Made by a program: the position numbers and the translations under genes
Notes under the pieces: generated by a model
Told to the model about the DNA's origin: nothing
Databases searched by the model: none
Seen by the model: only the letters and a program-made list of their open reading frames with translations
Shown here: piece after piece, positions 9,443 through 18,807 of the stretch
Numbering within the stretch: the stretch's first letter is position 1
Layout: each line of letters begins with the position of its first letter
NCBI RefSeq assembly: GCF_006539525.1
Contig: NZ_BJNE01000001.1
Location: 248,001-312,000 of the forward strand
DNA from: Glutamicibacter nicotianae
GTDB taxonomy: Bacteria > Actinomycetota > Actinomycetes > Actinomycetales > Micrococcaceae
Direction: 5' to 3'
Length of the DNA stretch: 64,000 nt

Positions 9443-10501
9443 TCAGGCGCCGCCGGCGCCTTCGGCGTTTTCCTCAGCTGCGCGCACGCGCACCGACTGG
9501 TTGGCGTCGCGCGCGGCACGGCGCAGCTTCTTGTCCGACAGGCCGCGCTCGCCCAGGGCTTCTGCCGTCCATTCGTCCTCAGCGTGATCGCGGGTCCAGG
9601 CGCTGAGGTCCTCGTCCGAGTAGGAGTGCTCCTTGATCCGCTTGGCCTTCGGGATGCCGTCAGCCGAGTCGGCCAGCCGGCGGCAGGTGATCAGGAAGGC
9701 GGTATGCGCGACCATGCGGTGGTCCGGGCGCACCGCGAGGCCGTCGACGTGCCAGCCGCGGACCAGGGTTTCGAAGCATTCGGGCTCGGTGAACTGGCCG
9801 GAGGCGCGAATCGCCTCGACCACCCGGGACATCTGGGTCACTGAGGAGACGTAGTTGGTCCACACCCCGCCCGGCGCCAGCACGGTGGCTACCGCGTCAA
9901 GGCATTCCCAGGGGCTGAGCATGTCCAGCACCACGCGGTCGATGCTGCCTGGCTCTTCGAGCTCTACAACCTTGTCCTGGAAGTCGCCGATGGAGATCTG
10001 CCAGGACGGGTGGTCTCCGCCGAAGACGGTGGAGACGTTGCCGCGGGCGATGTCGGCGAATTCCTCGCGGCGCTCGAAGGAGTGCAGGAAGCCCTCGTCG
10101 CCTACTGCGCGCAGCAGCGAGATGGACAGCGCGCCGGAGCCGACGCCTGCCTCGACCACGCGGGCGCCGGGGAAGATGTCGCCGAACTGCACGATCTGCG
10201 CCGCGTCCTTCGGGTAGACCACGGTAGCTCCGCGCGGCATGGAGAGCACGAAGTCCTTGGCCAGCGGGCGCAGGGCCTGGTAGCGGAAGCCGTCGGCATT
10301 CTCGATGACCGAGCCCTCGGGCAACCCGATGATGTCCTCGTGCGGCAGCACGCCCTTGTGCGTATGGAATTCGCCACCGCGCTGCAGGGTGATGGTGTTG
10401 ATCCGGCGCTTCTCGTCGGTCAGCTGCACGCGGTCCCCGACCCGGAAGGGGCCGCGGCGGGCTGCCGCTCCGTGGGGGGCCTGGCTGATGGCTTCGCTCA
10501 C
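9443..10501 (-). CDS. trmI: tRNA (adenine-58-N1)-methyltransferase TrmI
   Basis: A 352-aa class I SAM-dependent methyltransferase. The N-terminal beta-domain ([15 protein letters not shown]) is followed by the SAM-binding motif [13 protein letters not shown] at about residues 113-125. A C-terminal Arg/Ala-rich extension is seen in actinobacterial members. It methylates A58 in the T-loop of tRNAs. Mycobacterial TrmI (Rv2118c) also lies beside mpa/arc, so the context agrees. GTG start at 10499-10501. The 175 bases to arc contain hairpins, so arc may have its own promoter. Confidence 0.95.
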   Translation of the reverse strand: MSEAISQAPHGAAARRGPFRVGDRVQLTDEKRRINTITLQRGGEFHTHKGVLPHEDIIGLPEGSVIENADGFRYQALRPLAKDFVLSMPRGATVVYPKDAAQIVQFGDIFPGARVVEAGVGSGALSISLLRAVGDEGFLHSFERREEFADIARGNVSTVFGGDHPSWQISIGDFQDKVVELEEPGSIDRVVLDMLSPWECLDAVATVLAPGGVWTNYVSSVTQMSRVVEAIRASGQFTEPECFETLVRGWHVDGLAVRPDHRMVAHTAFLITCRRLADSADGIPKAKRIKEHSYSDEDLSAWTRDHAEDEWTAEALGERGLSDKKLRRAARDANQSVRVRAAEENAEGAGGA

Positions 10502-10543
10502 TGATGTGATCCTTTTCTTGGTGCTTTCAGTCTGTCTAGAAGT

Positions 10544-11671
10544 CTACTTGCGGCGTCCGGTGACGGCGTTGACGATCTGCCGCTGGTGCAGCAGGCCCAC
10601 CACGTTCCCGGTGGAGCTGATCACCGCGTATTCGGCGCTCTCCACGCTGGCCAGGTAGTCGATCAGCGCGCGCCCGTCCGAATCCTCGGCGACGATCGCG
10701 CCTTGGCCCAGGGCGCGGGAGACCGCCAGCGCCGGAACCTGCGCCGCCTGGCTTCGATCCACCCGGGACAAGGCCTGCGCGTCGATGACCCCTACGGGCA
10801 TCCCCTTCGGGTCCACCAGGATGATCTCTCCCCCGCGTGCCGCCTGGCGCGCCAGCACATCGGCAACGCTGGCGTGCGAGACCATGGCCGAAGCCGGGCG
10901 CATCAGGTCGGTGGCGATCACCGTGGGCAGGTTCAGCATCATCTTGGAGTGCGCGATCAGCTGCGTGGTGGCCTGCCACATGAACATCGCCACCATGATG
11001 CCGACCACCACGGTGATGATCTGCGGCTGCTCGCCGCGAATGAGCGGATAGATGACGAAGTAGCCGATGAGGCCCACGGCGATCGCCCGGCCCACCCAGG
11101 ACGAGGCGATGGTGCCCTTGAACTGGGACCCGGTGGCCTTCCAGACGATGGACTCGACCAGCCGACCGCCATCGAGCGGAAGCCCGGGCAGGGCGTTGAA
11201 CGCGCCGAGCAGCAGGTTGGCATAGACGAAGAAGTCGAGCAGCAGGTTCGGGTACACGCCCAGGGTGGCATTCTGGATCACCAGCCAGCCCAATCCGGCC
11301 AGCACGAAGTTGGACAGCGGCCCGGAAAGCGCCACCCAGAGCGACGCGCCGGGCTTGGCCTTGAAGGAGCCGAACTGGGTGTGCCCGCCCATCAGGGTCA
11401 GCACAATGTGCGCATCGGGCCATTTGAAGGCGCGCGCGGTCATCGCGTGGGCCACCTCGTGGACCAGCACCGCCACGGCGATGGCCACGGCGCAGGCCAG
11501 GCCCATCAGGTAGGCGCTCAACGGCGGGATAATGCCGCCACGCGCCAGCTGGATGCCCACGCTGAAGGTGATCACCGCGGTGATGATGAACCACGAGCTG
11601 GAGAGGTAGACCGGGACGCCGCCGATGCGGCCCAGCTTGATTCCGGGGGACTTTTCCTGGGTACCGCTCAC
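10544..11671 (-). CDS. Site-2-protease-like M50 metallopeptidase with CBS domains
   Basis: A 375-aa membrane zinc protease. The catalytic HEVAHA (HExxH) sits in a hydrophobic helix near residue 70, and NALPGLPLDGGR supplies the third zinc ligand. Several membrane helices fill the first 230 residues, then two CBS domains follow, which suggests control by nucleotide binding. The GTG start overlaps the HAD stop in GTGA. The family cleaves membrane proteins such as anti-sigma factors or remnant signal peptides; the substrate here is unknown. In actinobacteria this gene is commonly next to the arc/dop cluster. Confidence 0.9.
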   Translation of the reverse strand: MSGTQEKSPGIKLGRIGGVPVYLSSSWFIITAVITFSVGIQLARGGIIPPLSAYLMGLACAVAIAVAVLVHEVAHAMTARAFKWPDAHIVLTLMGGHTQFGSFKAKPGASLWVALSGPLSNFVLAGLGWLVIQNATLGVYPNLLLDFFVYANLLLGAFNALPGLPLDGGRLVESIVWKATGSQFKGTIASSWVGRAIAVGLIGYFVIYPLIRGEQPQIITVVVGIMVAMFMWQATTQLIAHSKMMLNLPTVIATDLMRPASAMVSHASVADVLARQAARGGEIILVDPKGMPVGVIDAQALSRVDRSQAAQVPALAVSRALGQGAIVAEDSDGRALIDYLASVESAEYAVISSTGNVVGLLHQRQIVNAVTGRRK

Positions 11672-12381
11672 GCGCTGACCTGCACCAGCCAGCGGGACAT
11701 TGCGGCCACATCCACTAAGGCCAGGGAGTCGATCCGGCGCCACTTGCCCTCGCCGGGGTCGGTGGCGTTGGGAACCAGCACCGCATGCAGCCCGGCCTCG
11801 GACGCCGAGGCGATGCCCGGCACCGAATCCTCGAAGCCGATGCACTGGGAGGCGGACAGCTGCTGGCCGGTGGCTTCGCCCAGCAGCTGCAGTCCGCGCA
11901 GGTATGGCTCGGGGTGCGGCTTGCCCTGGGCCACCTCTTCGCCGGTCACGCTGGCCTGGAAGGTGCCTTCGGGGATGGCGAGCATCAGCTCGTCGACGAT
12001 GCTGCGCTCGGACATGGTCACCAAGGCCTGCGGGATCCCTGCCTGCTTGCAGGCGGCCAGCAGCTCGCGCGCTCCAGGGCGCCAGGGGATTTCGCGGCGG
12101 ATGCCGGCAACCACCCGGGCCGAGAGCCAGTCGATGATCTCGCGGATTTCCAGCTGCACCCCGGCCAGCTGCAGGGCGCGGGCGCCATCGGGCAACGCGT
12201 TGCCGACCAGGGCCAGGCCCTGCTCATGGCTCCAGGTTCCGCCATGGGAGACCACCAGCTCGGCTTCGGCAGCCAGCCAATAGGGCTCGGTGTCGATCAG
12301 CGTGCCGTCCATATCCCACAACACGGCTTGCGGGGTTGCGGGCTTGGTTCCGGCGGCAAAGTCAAAACTGGTGCTTGGCAT
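11668..12381 (-). CDS. HAD-superfamily phosphatase
   Basis: A 237-aa HAD phosphatase. Motif I is LWDMDGTLIDTEP (nucleophile and acid aspartates), with a helical cap, motif II Thr in the LVTMSERS region, and motif IV CIGFEDSVPG. The cap type resembles beta-phosphoglucomutase or sugar-phosphate phosphatases, but the substrate cannot be read from sequence. The ATG at 12379-12381 faces the divergent PAC2 gene across 83 bases. It is translationally coupled to the M50 protease gene. Confidence 0.9.
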   Translation of the reverse strand: MPSTSFDFAAGTKPATPQAVLWDMDGTLIDTEPYWLAAEAELVVSHGGTWSHEQGLALVGNALPDGARALQLAGVQLEIREIIDWLSARVVAGIRREIPWRPGARELLAACKQAGIPQALVTMSERSIVDELMLAIPEGTFQASVTGEEVAQGKPHPEPYLRGLQLLGEATGQQLSASQCIGFEDSVPGIASASEAGLHAVLVPNATDPGEGKWRRIDSLALVDVAAMSRWLVQVSA

Positions 12382-12464
12382 GAGTCCATTCTAGATGGAA
12401 GAGTGGGGCTAAGCCGCCTCGGCGAGCCACGCCGGGTACATCGAGTGCTGCCAAGGAGTCGTCA

Positions 12465-13373
12465 ATGAACGAGGAATACCACGCCCCGACGCTGGACAGC
12501 TATATCGCCAAGACCCAGCATGAGATTCGCCCCACCATTGTCCTGGCCGCCTTCGAGGGGTGGAACGACGCCGGCTCGGCGGCGACGGATGCCGTCCGCC
12601 TGCTGCTCGAATCCCACGAGTACGAGCATCTGGCCACGGTGGGCGAGGACGACTTCTACGACTACCAGTTCACCAGGCCCAAGACCCGGCGCACCGAGAG
12701 TGGACGCGTGGTGGAATGGCCGCGCACCGAGCTGTTCAAGATCGCGCTGCCGCAGGCGGCCGCCGACCTGCTGGTGGTCCTCGGGGTCGAGCCGACGTTC
12801 AAATGGCAGGCGTTCTGCTCCCGGATCATCAAGGTGGCGCAGGAGCACAACGTCCACGCGGTGCTGAGCGTGGGCGCGTTGCTGGCCGACGTGCCGCATA
12901 CCCGCCCGGTGCCGACCTCGCTGGCCAGCGACGATGCGCGCTTGCAGGAGCATCTGAAGATCAGCGCCTCCAGCTACGAGGGGCCCACCGGAATCCCCTC
13001 GGTGCTCGGTGTGGAGTTCGAACGCTACGGAATCCCGAGCCTCTCGCTCTGGGCGCAGCTTTCCCACTATGTCGCCCAGTCCCCCAGCCCGCGGGTCCAG
13101 CTGGCCATCATCGAGCTGCTGGAGGAGATCCTCCCGGTCTCCGTGCGCGACCAGAAGCTGCGCGAGGATGCGCTGGCCTGGAAGCATGGGGTGGACGAGC
13201 TGGCCGCGGCGGATCCGGATGTCGCCAAGTATGTCGAGCAGCTGGAGCAGGCCACCGACACCAGCGAACTGCCCGAGGCCAGCGGCGAATCCATTGCCCG
13301 GGAGTTCGAGCGCTACCTGCGCCGCCGCGGAAAGTACCGCACGGACGGCCCGGGGTCCGACTACGATATCTGA
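12465..13373 (+). CDS. PAC2 family protein
   Basis: A 302-aa soluble protein of the PAC2 family, named after a eukaryotic proteasome assembly chaperone. The PTIVLAAFEGWNDAGSAAT start and the SYEGPTGIPSVLG segment are characteristic, and the C-terminus is charged. Mycobacterial Rv2125 lies in the same neighbourhood. Its bacterial function is unknown, and a role in proteasome assembly is unlikely here because no 20S genes are seen. The ATG follows AAGGAGTCGTCA, a very good ribosome site. It is the only plus-strand gene in the block and is convergent with mshC. Confidence 0.9.
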   Translation: MNEEYHAPTLDSYIAKTQHEIRPTIVLAAFEGWNDAGSAATDAVRLLLESHEYEHLATVGEDDFYDYQFTRPKTRRTESGRVVEWPRTELFKIALPQAAADLLVVLGVEPTFKWQAFCSRIIKVAQEHNVHAVLSVGALLADVPHTRPVPTSLASDDARLQEHLKISASSYEGPTGIPSVLGVEFERYGIPSLSLWAQLSHYVAQSPSPRVQLAIIELLEEILPVSVRDQKLREDALAWKHGVDELAAADPDVAKYVEQLEQATDTSELPEASGESIAREFERYLRRRGKYRTDGPGSDYDI

Positions 13374-13405
13374 GGCGGACCCCGGGTTGCGTGCGAAGCA
13401 GCGTG

Positions 13406-14668
13406 CTAGAGCTTGAGCCCGAGCAGCGCGTCGATGCCGTCGCGCAAGGCGTTGGCGCCCTCGCCATTCGAGCTTGCAGGCTGTGCGGCCCACCGGTCGA
13501 TGGCATCCAGCGCGGAGGGCGCATCGAGGTCATTGGCCAGGTGCTTGCGGATCTGGGCCATCACGCTGGCCGCATCCTCGAGGCTGGCGCTGGCCAGCGC
13601 CTCACGCCAGGCCGCCACGCGCTGCTGCGCGGTGGCCAGCAGTTCATCCGTCCAGAACCAGTCGCTGCGGTAGTGCTGGGAGAGCAGCACGGCGCGGATC
13701 GCCACCGGCTCGACGCCGGCGGCGCGCAGCTTGGAGACCAGCACCAGGTTGCCCAGGGACTTGCTCATCTTCTCGCCGTCCAGGCCCACCATGCCGGTGT
13801 GCACGTAGGCCTGCGCGAGTTCGGCATGGTCGCCGGCGGCCGCGTGGGCCGCGGAGAATTCGTGGTGCGGGAAGATCAGGTCCGAGCCGCCGCCCTGGAC
13901 GGTGAACGGAGCCGGCAGGGTCTTGCGGGCAATCACCGAGCATTCGATATGCCAGCCGGGGCGGCCTTCGCCCAGCGTGCCGCCATCCCACCGGGGCTCG
14001 CCCTCGCGGGCGGCACGCCACAACAGCGGATCCAGCGCGTCGCGCTTGCCTGCGCGGTCCGGGTCGCCGCCGCGTTCGGCGAAGAAGCCGAGCATGGTCT
14101 CGCGGTCGTAGTCGGAGACCGATCCCAGCGTCCAGGCATCGTTCTGCGCGGCCATGGTGTCGAAGTACACGTCGCCTTCGACCCCATCGGCACCGGCTGG
14201 CACGCGGTAGGCCAGGTCCGCGTCGAGCAGCTGCTCGACCACGGGGACCAGCCAGCCGATGGATTCCACGGCGCCGATGTAGTTCTGCGGCGGGATGACA
14301 TTCAGCGCTTCCATGTCGTCGCGGAAGAGCTGGATCTGCGACTCGGCCAGTTCCCGCCAGTCGACGCCCGTGGCCGTTGCGCGCTCCAGCAGCGGATCGT
14401 CCACGTCGGTGATGTTCTGGGTGTAGGCCACGGTTCGCCCGGCGTCGAGCCAGGTGCGCTGCACCAGGTCGAAGGTGACATATGTGGCGGCGTGGCCCAT
14501 ATGGGTGGCGTCATACGGGGTGATTCCGCAAACGTACATGCTTGCCGGCGCAAGAGCCTCATCCGCTGGCGCAGTCGCCTGCTGGGTACCGGTGGCGGTG
14601 TTGAAAAGTTCCAGTGTCGGTGCTGAACCAGCCACCTGAGGTACCTCAGGGTTTTTCCACGCGTGCAC
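13406..14668 (-). CDS. mshC: Cysteine--GlcN-Ins ligase MshC (mycothiol biosynthesis)
   Basis: A 420-aa class I cysteinyl-tRNA-synthetase-like enzyme. It joins cysteine to GlcN-Ins with ATP, the third enzymatic step of mycothiol synthesis. It has the family signature [17 protein letters not shown] (HIGH-type motif and zinc cysteine) and KMSKS in EKMSKSLGN. The GTG start gives [10 protein letters not shown], which aligns with the beginning of mycobacterial MshC, so it is preferred. mshA of the same pathway is at 28097-29290. Located between uppP and the PAC2 gene, as in mycobacteria. Confidence 0.95.
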   Translation of the reverse strand: MHAWKNPEVPQVAGSAPTLELFNTATGTQQATAPADEALAPASMYVCGITPYDATHMGHAATYVTFDLVQRTWLDAGRTVAYTQNITDVDDPLLERATATGVDWRELAESQIQLFRDDMEALNVIPPQNYIGAVESIGWLVPVVEQLLDADLAYRVPAGADGVEGDVYFDTMAAQNDAWTLGSVSDYDRETMLGFFAERGGDPDRAGKRDALDPLLWRAAREGEPRWDGGTLGEGRPGWHIECSVIARKTLPAPFTVQGGGSDLIFPHHEFSAAHAAAGDHAELAQAYVHTGMVGLDGEKMSKSLGNLVLVSKLRAAGVEPVAIRAVLLSQHYRSDWFWTDELLATAQQRVAAWREALASASLEDAASVMAQIRKHLANDLDAPSALDAIDRWAAQPASSNGEGANALRDGIDALLGLKL

Positions 14669-14751
14669 TTATGAACATCCTTTCGCAGATGCGACGTATT
14701 TCTTCCTTTAAGTCCAAGTGAAGCAGGACAAGGTTTATTCCCGTTAACTGC

Positions 14752-14783
14752 AAGATGTCCGTGAAGCAGTCCACGGACATCTT
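14752..14783 (-). terminator. uppP terminator hairpin
   Basis: A perfect 12-bp inverted repeat with an 8-base loop lies 12 bases after the uppP stop (minus strand). It separates uppP from mshC. Confidence 0.7.
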
Positions 14784-14795
14784 TCATGGGATGAA

Positions 14796-15620
14796 TCAGG
14801 CGGCCATCCAGCCCAATCCGAGAGCGACGAACAGCGCCAGGCCCAGCAGGATGCGGTACCAGACGAAGAAGCGGTAGGAGTGGGTGGAAACGAACTTCAG
14901 GAACCAGCCCACGATCAGGAAGCCGACGATGAAGGCGACGACGGTGGCGACACCAGTCTGCGCCAGGGTGTAGACCCCCGGCTCATCGAAGGACTTGGCC
15001 AGCTTGTAGAGTCCCGAGGCGAACACCGCAGGGATGGCCAGCAGGAACGAGTAGCGGGCCGCCGCCTCGCGGGTGTAGCCCATGAGCAGGCCCGCGGTGA
15101 TGGTGCCGCCGGAGCGCGAGACGCCCGGAATCAGGGCCATGGCCTGCGCGAAGCCGTAGAAGATGCCGTGCTTGACGGTCAGCTTCTCCAAGGTGCGCTG
15201 CTGCTTGCCGTAGTGGTCGGCGATGGCCAGGATCAGGCCGAAGACCACCAGGGTTGTCGCCACGATCCACAGCGAACGGAAGTTCGTATCGATGTAGTCT
15301 TCCAGCAGCAGGCCCAGGATCGCGATGGGCAGGGAGCCGACGATGATCAGCCAGCCCATCTTGGCATCCGGATCCGAATGCGGGATCTTGCCGGCCAAGG
15401 CCTTGCACCACGCACCGATGATGCGCACGATGTCACGCCAGAAGAAGACGATCACCGCGGTTTCGGTACCCAGCTGGGTAATGGCGGTAAAAGCCGCACC
15501 GGGGTCCTGGGCGTTAGGCAAAAGTTCGCCAACGATGCGCAAGTGGGCGGAGGACGAGATCGGGAGGAACTCGGTCAGGCCCTGGATCAATCCTAGGAAA
15601 GCTGCTTCAAACCAATTCAC
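14796..15620 (-). CDS. uppP: Undecaprenyl-diphosphatase UppP (BacA)
   Basis: A 274-aa polytopic membrane enzyme. It dephosphorylates undecaprenyl diphosphate to recycle the lipid carrier for peptidoglycan; it also confers bacitracin tolerance. Both signature motifs are present: [13 protein letters not shown] near the start and [10 protein letters not shown] about residue 165. Eight or so membrane segments fill the protein. The GTG start [10 protein letters not shown] matches the family beginning, although the ribosome site is poor because GAGGG abuts the GTG. The mycobacterial homologue Rv2136c occupies the equivalent place. Confidence 0.95.
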   Translation of the reverse strand: MNWFEAAFLGLIQGLTEFLPISSSAHLRIVGELLPNAQDPGAAFTAITQLGTETAVIVFFWRDIVRIIGAWCKALAGKIPHSDPDAKMGWLIIVGSLPIAILGLLLEDYIDTNFRSLWIVATTLVVFGLILAIADHYGKQQRTLEKLTVKHGIFYGFAQAMALIPGVSRSGGTITAGLLMGYTREAAARYSFLLAIPAVFASGLYKLAKSFDEPGVYTLAQTGVATVVAFIVGFLIVGWFLKFVSTHSYRFFVWYRILLGLALFVALGLGWMAA

Positions 15621-15698
15621 CCCTCGACATTACTTCACGGATTGCGAGTATCCGGACTCAGAAACACGTAATGCGAAAAATTCACCCCGTGGTCGTAC

Positions 15699-15908
15699 TC
15701 ACGCATCATCCGAGGGTATGGTGAAGGGCAAAAGCTCGGAATACTGTTCATAGAGGGCGTCCTCATAGTCTTCGAAGGCATCGGCCAACGCGCCAAAGGC
15801 GGCGTCGACGGAAGCCTCGGCGGCACCGCGGCTCTGCGACACAATTGCCAGATGCTGCTCCAGGCGGGCAATAAATGCTTGCAGTGCAAAACTCGGATCA
15901 GTACTCAT
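15699..15908 (-). CDS. Small conserved acidic protein
   Basis: A 69-aa, mostly helical protein rich in Ala, Glu, Asp and Tyr, with no Cys or Trp. I do not recognise a named family. Heptad-like hydrophobic spacing over residues 8-55 suggests a helical hairpin. It lies between uppP and the DUF5703 gene, each with its own orientation. GC-rich third positions and a clean ATG support it as real. Confidence 0.6.
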   Translation of the reverse strand: MSTDPSFALQAFIARLEQHLAIVSQSRGAAEASVDAAFGALADAFEDYEDALYEQYSELLPFTIPSDDA

Positions 15909-15952
15909 AGCATGAGGCTACAACGCATGGCGTTCTTTAGATAGGGGGCAGG

Positions 15953-16186
15953 ATGCTCGAAGAAAGAATTAAGCCGCCGCTGCATCATCCCGATGACCAG
16001 CGCTTCGAATACCTGGTCATCACCTCTTTCCCCGGCGAGCCGAAGCATGTAGCCCGGGCAGCCCTGCGCGAGCATGCGGATAACGGCAAATGGGAGCTCA
16101 TGCGCACCTGCCGCTACGAGGGCGGCGCCTACAAGTATTGGCTGCGCCGCCGCGTGATGCGCATTCGCAGCACGCTGGCTCCCTGA
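15953..16186 (+). CDS. DUF5703 family protein
   Basis: A 77-aa basic protein. FEYLVITSFPGEPKHVARAALREH followed by GKWELMRTCRYEGGAYKYWLRRR resembles the actinobacterial DUF5703 family. The fold looks like a small alpha/beta domain. Function is unknown. The ATG follows a purine-rich site (GGGGCAGG). It is convergent with the acyl-CoA dehydrogenase gene, with an imperfect inverted repeat between them. Confidence 0.8.
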   Translation: MLEERIKPPLHHPDDQRFEYLVITSFPGEPKHVARAALREHADNGKWELMRTCRYEGGAYKYWLRRRVMRIRSTLAP

Positions 16187-16219
16187 ACCGCCGCTAGGCA
16201 GGCTGCGCCGGGCCTCGGC

Positions 16220-17359
16220 CTAGCTGTCGAGCGGGCCGACCAGCCAGGAGGCCACCGTGTTGGCAGCCGACGCCGCATTGGACGGGTGGTACCAGCTGGC
16301 TTGCACGTCGCGGTAGAGCCGTTCGAATTCCGAGCCGCGGAAATACCCGCCGCCGCCCAGCAGCTGGCCGGCAACCTGGACGTTTTCCCGTGCGGTGTCC
16401 CCAGCAATGGTCCGCAGCGTCACCAGCTTCGGGAACCAGGCGCCCTGGTGGTCCGCCTTGGCTTCCAGGTCGCCGGCCACCGAGCGCTGGAGGGCATCCA
16501 GGGACAGCAGGCGCATGGCCGCCTCCGCCAGCAGGCCGCGGGCGCGGACATCCTGCGAATACTTGGTCCCGTCCTGGTGCACTCGATCATTCAGCGCCTC
16601 CTGCGCCAGGGTCACCGCACGATCGGCGATGCCCACGTAGACGCTCGCGGTCAGGGTGAGGAAGGACGCGAAGATGCCGAAGATGAGCGGGTCCGCGTTC
16701 GGGCCGACCGGCAGTCGGCTATGCACCCAATCGCTGGGAGCCACCGCATCCTCCAGCTTCGTGGTGTGCGACTGGCTGGCCCGCATGCCCAAGGTGTTCC
16801 AGTCGTCCATCGACTGCACGCCTTCGCCGCGGGCGACGAAGCCGTGGACGAGCTCCCCGGAGTCCTGGTCCTTGCCGAACACCCCCAGACGGGTGAACGC
16901 CGGGGAAAGCGAGGTGAAGATCTTCACGCCGGTGAATGCCACCGAACCATCGGCAGCGGTGGCCGCACTGGTCTTGGAGTCGAAGAGCACCGCATCGTTG
17001 CCCGGTTCCGAAATCCCGAAGGCCATCACTTCGCCCTCGGCAATCCAATCGGCAACCATGTCCAGGCGCCGGTCCCCGCGGGCCTGCAGCAGATAGGCGA
17101 CGCCTGCCCAGACCTGGTGCATGTTGATCGCCAGCGCCGTACCCGGCGCGGCAGTGGCAAGGCGGCGCTGCGCCAGCGCCAGGGTGTCGAAACTCCACCC
17201 CAGTCCCCCGCGATCCGCCGGCACCAGCGCCTTGAGGTAGCCGAGTTCCACAAGCTCGTTGAAGTCCTCGATGGCGAACGCGTTCGCCTCGTCATAGCCG
17301 GCGGCCCGGCCGCGGAAGCGTTCAAGCAGCTCGTTGGTCAGTACTGATTCGATGGACAA
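16220..17359 (-). CDS. Acyl-CoA dehydrogenase family protein
   Basis: A 379-aa flavoprotein of the acyl-CoA dehydrogenase/desulphurisation-monooxygenase type. AFGISEPGND marks the FAD/substrate region and the C-terminal four-helix domain ends with GGGGYFRGSEFERLYRDVQASWYHPSNA. The usual catalytic glutamate is not obvious, so it may belong to the DszC/SfnC-like oxygenase branch rather than beta-oxidation. The start is a TTG (17357-17359), strongly supported by AGGAG eight bases upstream. Substrate unknown. Confidence 0.85.
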   Translation of the reverse strand: MSIESVLTNELLERFRGRAAGYDEANAFAIEDFNELVELGYLKALVPADRGGLGWSFDTLALAQRRLATAAPGTALAINMHQVWAGVAYLLQARGDRRLDMVADWIAEGEVMAFGISEPGNDAVLFDSKTSAATAADGSVAFTGVKIFTSLSPAFTRLGVFGKDQDSGELVHGFVARGEGVQSMDDWNTLGMRASQSHTTKLEDAVAPSDWVHSRLPVGPNADPLIFGIFASFLTLTASVYVGIADRAVTLAQEALNDRVHQDGTKYSQDVRARGLLAEAAMRLLSLDALQRSVAGDLEAKADHQGAWFPKLVTLRTIAGDTARENVQVAGQLLGGGGYFRGSEFERLYRDVQASWYHPSNAASAANTVASWLVGPLDS

Positions 17360-17406
17360 GGATTCTGCTCCTGGTTTCTCTTGTGCTCGCTGGGAGCAGG
17401 ATGTTT

Positions 17407-18723
17407 CTAGTAGTCCTGCAAGAGCTTCTGCAGGACCCGGACGCCGAATTTGACGGAGTCCACCGGCACTCGTTCATCGACGCCGTGGAACATTCCGGTG
17501 AAGTCCAGTTCGGCGGGAAGCTGCAGCGGCGCGAATCCGTAGCCGGTGATCCCCAGCTTGGCCAGCCATTTGTTATCGGTGCCGCCGGAGAGCATATAGG
17601 GCAGGACCACCGCATCCGGGTCCTCGGACAGCAGCGATTCGATCATCGAATCCACCAGCGCCCCGGCGAACGGCACCTCAAGGGAATCCTGCTCATGCAC
17701 CATGGACAGCTCGACATGTTCCCCGGCCAATTCGCGCAGGGTCTGCACCGTGGCTTCGTGCTGCTCGGGCAAGGTGCGGCAGTCGATCAGGGCTTCAGCC
17801 TGGCCGGGAATGACGTTGTGCTTGTAGCCGGCGTCCAAGGCGGAAGGGTTCGCGGTATTCTGCAAGGTCGCGCCGACGAACCTCGAGACGTTGCCCATGG
17901 CCGAGAGCAGCGGGGCGGGATCTGCTTCATTGAAGTCCAGCCCGGACAGCTCGGCTACCTGTTCCAGCAGGGCGCGCGTGGTCTTGGTATAGGACAGCGG
18001 CCATTGATGCTCGCCGATGCGGTGCACGGCTCCTGCCAGATGTGTGACCGCATTGTCGCCGTTCAGCTGCGAACCGTGCCCTGCCATGCCCTGGGCGGTC
18101 AGCTTCAGCCAGGCGATGCCCTTTTCCGCGGTCTGCAGCATGTAGGCACGGCGGCCGTTGATCTCGACCGAGAACCCGCCGACTTCGCTGATCGCCTCGG
18201 TGGCGCCGGCAAAGAGCTCGGGATGGTTCTGCACCATCCAGCCTGCGCCATAGTCCCCGCCGGCTTCCTCATCGGCAAAGAAGGCGATGACCAGGTCGCG
18301 CCGTGGGGTGATCTTTTCGCGCTGCAGATGGCGGATGGCGGCGATGATCATCGCATCCATGTTCTTCATGTCTACCGCGCCGCGTCCCCAGATCATCGAG
18401 TCGATGATCTCCGCACCGAAGGGATCCACGCTCCAGTCTTCGGCGATGGCCGGCACGACATCCAAATGGCCGTGCACCACCAGGGCCGGCAGCGCCGGGT
18501 CGGCACCCGGAATACGGGTGAGCACATTGGCCCGCCCGGGAGCAGATTCGTAGATCTTGGCGTCCAGGCCAACTTCCTGGAGCAAACCGGCAACATATTC
18601 GGCGGCCTCCAGCTCACCTGCACCCTTGTTGCCACCGTAGTTCGTCGTGTCGATCTGGATCAGTTTCCGGCAAATCTCGACGGCTTCATTTTCCATGCGT
18701 GCAATGGCGTCGGCAGTGGGCAT
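17407..18723 (-). CDS. M20 family metallopeptidase
   Basis: A 438-aa di-zinc hydrolase of the M20/M25/M40 type. VVHGHLDVVP and GRGAVDMKN give the metal His and bridging Asp, and FFADEEAGGDYG gives the catalytic Glu-Glu. A dimerisation lid domain follows. The C-terminal GGTDNKWL has the family position of a metal residue. It probably cleaves small peptides or N-acyl amino acids; the exact substrate is unknown. Forty-seven bases separate it from the acyl-CoA dehydrogenase start. Confidence 0.9.
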   Translation of the reverse strand: MPTADAIARMENEAVEICRKLIQIDTTNYGGNKGAGELEAAEYVAGLLQEVGLDAKIYESAPGRANVLTRIPGADPALPALVVHGHLDVVPAIAEDWSVDPFGAEIIDSMIWGRGAVDMKNMDAMIIAAIRHLQREKITPRRDLVIAFFADEEAGGDYGAGWMVQNHPELFAGATEAISEVGGFSVEINGRRAYMLQTAEKGIAWLKLTAQGMAGHGSQLNGDNAVTHLAGAVHRIGEHQWPLSYTKTTRALLEQVAELSGLDFNEADPAPLLSAMGNVSRFVGATLQNTANPSALDAGYKHNVIPGQAEALIDCRTLPEQHEATVQTLRELAGEHVELSMVHEQDSLEVPFAGALVDSMIESLLSEDPDAVVLPYMLSGGTDNKWLAKLGITGYGFAPLQLPAELDFTGMFHGVDERVPVDSVKFGVRVLQKLLQDY

Positions 18724-18807
18724 CGCAATTGATCCTCTCGTAGCAGTGCTCTGCCATACACACTAGTCGGCCAAGACCCCGGCCGTCTCGTACCGGCGTG
18801 CGCGAGC

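Noticed and set aside
12560-14626. 688-aa plus-strand frame spanning the PAC2 gene and mshC
   Set aside because: It covers two recognised genes in other frames and its Arg/Ala/Gly-rich product has no domain.
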